Shown: piece by piece, positions 7,542 to 9,439 of the stretch
How positions within the stretch are numbered: position 1 is the stretch's first letter
How the letters are laid out: the number at the start of each line of letters is the position of its first letter
Source of the DNA: CAZYXO01 sp964651315
Lineage (GTDB): Bacteria > Bacillota_I > Bacilli_A > RF39 > UBA660
DNA length: 9,439 nt
Assembly (NCBI GenBank): GCA_964651315.1
Contig: CAZYXO010000045.1
Span: 1 to 9,439, forward strand
Reading direction: 5' to 3'
Position numbers and translations under genes: made by a program
Notes under the pieces: generated by a model
Databases searched by the model: none
What the model was told of the DNA's origin: nothing
The model's input: the letters and a program-made list of their open reading frames with translations, nothing else

Positions 7542-7625
7542 GTTGCACAATGAAAATCGGAAAAGTTGCACAATGAAAATCGGAAAAGTTGCACAATGAA
7601 AATCGGAAAAGTTGCACAATGAAAA
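7536..7625 (+). repeat. Four tandem 23-bp direct repeats upstream of the ATPase gene
   Basis: Units lie at 7536-7558, 7559-7581, 7582-7604 and 7605-7625. The first three are identical over all 23 bases and the fourth matches for 21 before diverging. Each contains GGAAAAGTTGCACAATG followed by AAAATC. There are no spacers. The period is just over two helical turns. Because 23 is not a multiple of three and the array is outside any gene, it is not coding. The TTGCAC of the fourth unit serves as the -35 box of the downstream promoter, so the array may be a multi-site operator or a promoter amplified by slippage. Iterons and recognition sites for the encoded protein are alternatives. Confidence 0.95.
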
Positions 7626-7640
7626 AAATAATGATATAAT
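7612..7640 (+). promoter_or_regulatory. Promoter of the ATPase-DUF4143 gene, fused to the repeat array
   Basis: TTGCAC (7612-7617, inside the last repeat unit) and TATAAT (7635-7640) are 17 bp apart, and TG at 7632-7633 makes a perfect extended -10 (TGATATAAT). Transcription would start near 7647, giving a leader of only about a dozen bases before the ATG at 7659. The -35 match is weak (first three bases) but the extended -10 compensates. Confidence 0.7.
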
Positions 7641-7646
7641 ATATTC

Positions 7647-7652
7647 GAGGTG
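7647..7652 (+). promoter_or_regulatory. Ribosome binding site that fixes the ATPase start at 7659
   Basis: GAGGTG ends six bases before the ATG at 7659. A GTG at 7650 is in frame but lies inside this site and would have no ribosome binding site of its own, so 7659 is the better start. Confidence 0.75.
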
Positions 7653-7658
7653 TTAAAG

Positions 7659-8951
7659 ATGGCATTAACAGAAAACGGATACAAAAAAAGATTAATAGAT
7701 AATAAAATAACCGAATATTTAAAAATATTTGGGGCTTTAAGCATTGAAGGACCAAAATGGTGTGGGAAAACTTGGACATCACTTAATCACGCTAATTCTG
7801 TAGTATTTTTAGATGATACTTCTCAAAATTTTGATGTTCGCAAAAAAGCAGCAATGGATATCTCCTTAATTTTAGATGGTGAAGCACCACAATTAATAGA
7901 TGAATGGGGAGAAATACCAGAAATTTGGGATGCAGTAAGGCATCGATGTGATAGGGATCATAAAAAAGGTAAATATATTTTAACGGAGTCAACTACATTA
8001 ATGAAAAAAGAAAATGAAGAAAAAATTCATCATTCAGGAGCAGGAAGAATAGATAAATTAAAAATGTATTCTATGAGTTTATATGAATCAGGAGATTCCA
8101 CAGGAGATGCATCATTAACAAAACTTTTTAATAATACGCAAAAAAATGTAAATATTAAAAAACCAGAATTATTAGACTTGGCGACATATATTGTTCGTGG
8201 TGGTTGGCCAGAGAATATACTTCAGAATTACACAAAATGTCATATAATTCCTAGAAGTTATATAAAGGCAGTGTTAGAAAATGATATAAGTAAAGATGGA
8301 ATAAAAAGAGACGTTAATAAAATGAAAATGTTATTAATATCTCTTGCAAGAAATGAAAGTACACTTGTAAGCAATACAACTATTGCATCAGATATTGAAA
8401 ATATTACAAATGACAATGATTTAGCATTATCAAGAAACACAATTAGTAAATATTTAAGAGTTTTAACAAAATTAAATTTAATTGAAAATCAAGAAGCATA
8501 TACGACTAATTTAAGGTCAAGAGATAAAGTTGGGAAATCACCAAAGAGACATTTTACTGATCCATCTCTTGCTTGTGCAGTACTAGAAATAACCCCAAAT
8601 ATACTAATGCAAGATATGAAAACATTTGGTTTATTATTTGAATCTTTAGTTGAAAGAGATTTAAGAATTTATATTGAAAGTTTAGATGGAAAATTATATC
8701 ATTATCGAAATAACAAAACTGGGTTAGAAATAGATGCAATTGTAGTGCTTCCAGGTGGAGATTATGGAGCAATAGAAATAAAATTAGGTAGTGATGAATT
8801 TGAAAGTGCTAAAACTAATTTAAATAAATTTTGTAATGAAGTAAAAATACAACCAAAATTTAAGTGTATTATATGTGGTATGTGGGATACTGTTGTAAAA
8901 GATTTAGAAAATGATATCTATATTGTTCCAATTACTGCATTAAAACCATAA
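7659..8951 (+). CDS. AAA ATPase with DUF4143 C-terminus (PD-(D/E)XK-like fold)
   Basis: The 430-residue protein starts at the ATG rather than the in-frame GTG at 7650. The Walker A loop is GPKWCGKT (residues 31-38), in the W-C-G-K-T form typical of AAA_14/DUF4143 proteins, and the Walker B-like LIDEWGEIP is at 79-87. A winged-helix-like stretch (about 230-275, ISKYLRVLTKLNLIENQ) leads into DUF4143, where FESLVERDLR (Glu328), GLEIDAIV (Asp359) and AIEIKLG (Glu373, Lys375) reproduce the PD-(D/E)XK nuclease spacing. Family members are widespread and usually unstudied. ATP-dependent DNA binding or cleavage is plausible, but not shown. The gene stands alone, with its own repeat-associated promoter and repeat-rich flanks, between a core operon and a surface-protein gene, so it looks like an acquired or horizontally mobile single gene (inference). 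No recognisable partner toxin, antitoxin or methylase adjoins it. Confidence 0.9.
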   Translation: MALTENGYKKRLIDNKITEYLKIFGALSIEGPKWCGKTWTSLNHANSVVFLDDTSQNFDVRKKAAMDISLILDGEAPQLIDEWGEIPEIWDAVRHRCDRDHKKGKYILTESTTLMKKENEEKIHHSGAGRIDKLKMYSMSLYESGDSTGDASLTKLFNNTQKNVNIKKPELLDLATYIVRGGWPENILQNYTKCHIIPRSYIKAVLENDISKDGIKRDVNKMKMLLISLARNESTLVSNTTIASDIENITNDNDLALSRNTISKYLRVLTKLNLIENQEAYTTNLRSRDKVGKSPKRHFTDPSLACAVLEITPNILMQDMKTFGLLFESLVERDLRIYIESLDGKLYHYRNNKTGLEIDAIVVLPGGDYGAIEIKLGSDEFESAKTNLNKFCNEVKIQPKFKCIICGMWDTVVKDLENDIYIVPITALKP

Positions 8952-8965
8952 CAAAAAAATTAAAT

Positions 8966-9026
8966 TTTGCTAAAAAAAATATCAAATTTGCAAAAAATAT
9001 CAAAAATTTGCAAATTTTTTTGTTGC
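8966..9026 (+). repeat. A-tract/TTTGC near-tandem array after the ATPase gene
   Basis: TTTGC followed by an A-run and ATATCAAA occurs at 8966-8986 and 8987-9006. TTTGC recurs at 9007-9011, and GTTGC plus an A-run follows at 9022-9031. The spacing of the first three is 21 and 20 bp, about two helical turns, so A-tracts are in phase and the DNA is probably curved. The units are degenerate. The TTGCA core recalls the TTGCAC of the upstream 23-bp repeats, which would place related sites on both sides of the gene. Confidence 0.6.
9002..9019. other. Perfect 18-bp AT-rich palindrome centred on GC
   Basis: The sequence AAAAATTTGCAAATTTTT is its own reverse complement, and the T-run extends to 9021. 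It lies about 50 bases after the ATPase stop. It could act as a weak hairpin plus T-tract terminator for that gene, or as a protein-binding dyad. The all-A/T stem makes efficient termination uncertain. Confidence 0.6.
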
Positions 9027-9061
9027 AAAAAACCCATAAAATAAGGGCTCAATAAATTAAC

Positions 9062-9073
9062 TGATAGTTATCA
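9062..9073. promoter_or_regulatory. Small dyad upstream of the G8 promoter, possible operator
   Basis: TGATA-GT-TATCA is an interrupted palindrome ending 22 bases before the -35 box, a position where activators or repressors often bind. It also overlaps TTATCAACA, one mismatch from a DnaA box. No known regulator site is recognised. Confidence 0.3.
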
Positions 9074-9095
9074 ACACAAAAATTGGCAAAAATCG

Positions 9096-9124
9096 TTGAC
9101 TGGGGGGGGTAATTTTTATATAAT
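9096..9124 (+). promoter_or_regulatory. Near-consensus promoter with eight Gs in the spacer
   Basis: TTGACT (9096-9101, five of six) and TATAAT (9119-9124, six of six) are exactly 17 bp apart. The spacer begins with G8 (9102-9109), by far the longest G run in this AT-rich window. At eight Gs the spacing is optimal; losing or gaining Gs would move it to 16, 18 or beyond. This resembles known phase-variable promoters such as neisserial porA, where a poly-G spacer changes length. It drives the gene at 9241 through a leader of about 110 nt. Confidence 0.8.
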
Positions 9125-9128
9125 GACC

Positions 9129-9233
9129 ATAGTGGAATAGAAAAATAAAAAATCAAATTTTCGGCTTCGCCTTAAGTAGTAAATACATTTTGGGCCGCGG
9201 TTATCCACACACACCACTATAAAGAAAAAGAGG
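9129..9233 (+). promoter_or_regulatory. Structured 5' leader of unknown class before the surface-protein gene
   Basis: The leader runs from about the predicted transcription start (near 9130) to the ribosome binding site AAAGAGG (9227-9233). Its 5' end ATAGTGG (9129-9135) is perfectly complementary to CCACTAT (9214-9220) just before that site. An alternative pairing exists between GTGGAATAG (9132-9140) and TTATCCAC (9201-9208) with one bulge, so the two are mutually exclusive. Inside are a small GGC-TTC-GCC hairpin (9163-9171), which competes with pairing of CGGCTT to GGGCCG (9191-9196), and a GGGCCGCGG block of unusually high GC. I do not recognise a known riboswitch. TTATCCACA at 9201-9209 is also a perfect DnaA-box sequence. 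Apart from this leader, its promoter, the dyad and the array above, I see nothing else in the gene-free stretch 8952-9240. Confidence 0.4.
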
Positions 9234-9240
9234 TTAGTAT

Positions 9241-9439
9241 ATGCCAAAAATTAAAAATTTAAATTTTATAAATAAACGAAAAAATTTATTGATATATTTA
9301 CCAATAATTTTTGCAGTTCTATTTGCAATATTATATTTTTATAAAAGTTATGCTTATTATGAAGTAAGTAGTTCTTATAATATAATCAAAGGTAAAGTTG
9401 GAGAATTTTCAAGAGGAGATATAAAACTGGCGATATATT
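9241..9439 (+). CDS. Start of a membrane-anchored, probably surface-exposed protein (3' end outside window)
   Basis: Sixty-six codons are visible, running to the window edge without a stop. An Asn/Lys-rich start (MPKIKNLNFINKRKN) is followed by one hydrophobic segment at about residues 17-34 and then SYAYYEVSSSYNIIKGKVGEFSRGDIKLAI, a layout expected of a signal anchor or signal peptide leading into an extracellular beta-rich region. AAAGAGG (9227-9233) seven bases upstream supports the ATG. Codon use is the same as in the surface operon at the left end. The family is not recognised from this fragment. Because a G8-spacer promoter and a structured leader precede it, it is likely a regulated surface component; function unknown. 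Confidence 0.7.
   Translation, partial: MPKIKNLNFINKRKNLLIYLPIIFAVLFAILYFYKSYAYYEVSSSYNIIKGKVGEFSRGDIKLAIY

Noticed and set aside
7536..7625. CRISPR array
   Set aside because: The 23-bp units follow one another directly with no spacers and no cas gene is present.
7650..7652. GTG start for the ATPase gene
   Set aside because: It lies inside the GAGGTG ribosome binding site of the ATG at 7659.
7462..7782. Open frames on the - strand through the repeat array (repeating SLCNFSDFH-type residues)
   Set aside because: They arise from translating the 23-bp repeats and lie across the hairpin, promoter and ATPase start.
9031..9050. Intrinsic terminator at AACCC...AAGGG
   Set aside because: Only three GC pairs close a 9-base loop, and the T-run exists only on the - strand, where no gene would need it.
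9129..9233. Cyclic-di-GMP or other known riboswitch controlling a surface protein
   Set aside because: None of the conserved cores I know is present; only generic pairing can be seen.
1..9439. Mollicute genetic code with UGA as tryptophan
   Set aside because: All recognised tryptophans use TGG and all frames are complete under the standard bacterial code; there are simply no TGA stops among eight genes.

Overview
The window is very AT-rich (GC visibly below 30%), with A/T-ending codons, TAA/TAG stops and clear AGAGG-type ribosome binding sites. With the neighbouring YlbJ-like and YlbL/SepM-like genes, RsgA and prepilin-type surface proteins, this points to a low-GC Bacillota or Mollicutes-related bacterium, perhaps an uncultured gut Bacilli lineage. 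That placement is inference. Trp codons are TGG in every gene and nothing requires a recoded UGA.

Bases 1-4315 hold a tightly packed surface-protein operon on the + strand. It contains the 3' part of a large protein with Ig-like repeats and a cysteine-rich tail, a single-pass membrane protein with Ig-like domains, and a complete 646-residue prepilin-type protein. The third protein is a paralogue of the first: their Ig regions are closely related and their cysteine-rich tails are unrelated. They look like oversized, disulfide-rich type IV pilin-like proteins exported to the cell surface. No pilus assembly gene is in the window.

Bases 4312-7498 hold core genes. A YlbJ-like membrane protein on the - strand overlaps the end of the pilin gene at its stop codon. 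Diverging from it are a YlbL/SepM-type membrane PDZ-Lon serine protease, the ribosome-assembly GTPase RsgA, and a small protein resembling the N-terminal mismatch-binding domain of MutS standing alone, with the key glutamate missing.

Bases 7499-9060 look like an accessory insertion: one AAA ATPase with a DUF4143 (PD-(D/E)XK-like) C-terminus. It has its own promoter, preceded by four tandem 23-bp repeats that each carry a TTGCAC box, and is followed by an A-tract/TTGC array with an 18-bp palindrome.

Bases 9061-9439 hold a near-consensus promoter whose 17-bp spacer contains a run of eight Gs, a candidate phase-variation switch. A roughly 100-nt structured leader follows, then the start of another membrane-anchored, probably surface-exposed protein that runs off the window. 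The most interesting points are the G8 promoter with its leader, the 23-bp repeat array in front of the ATPase-nuclease, the paralogous cysteine-rich pilin-like proteins, and the solitary MutS domain I protein.
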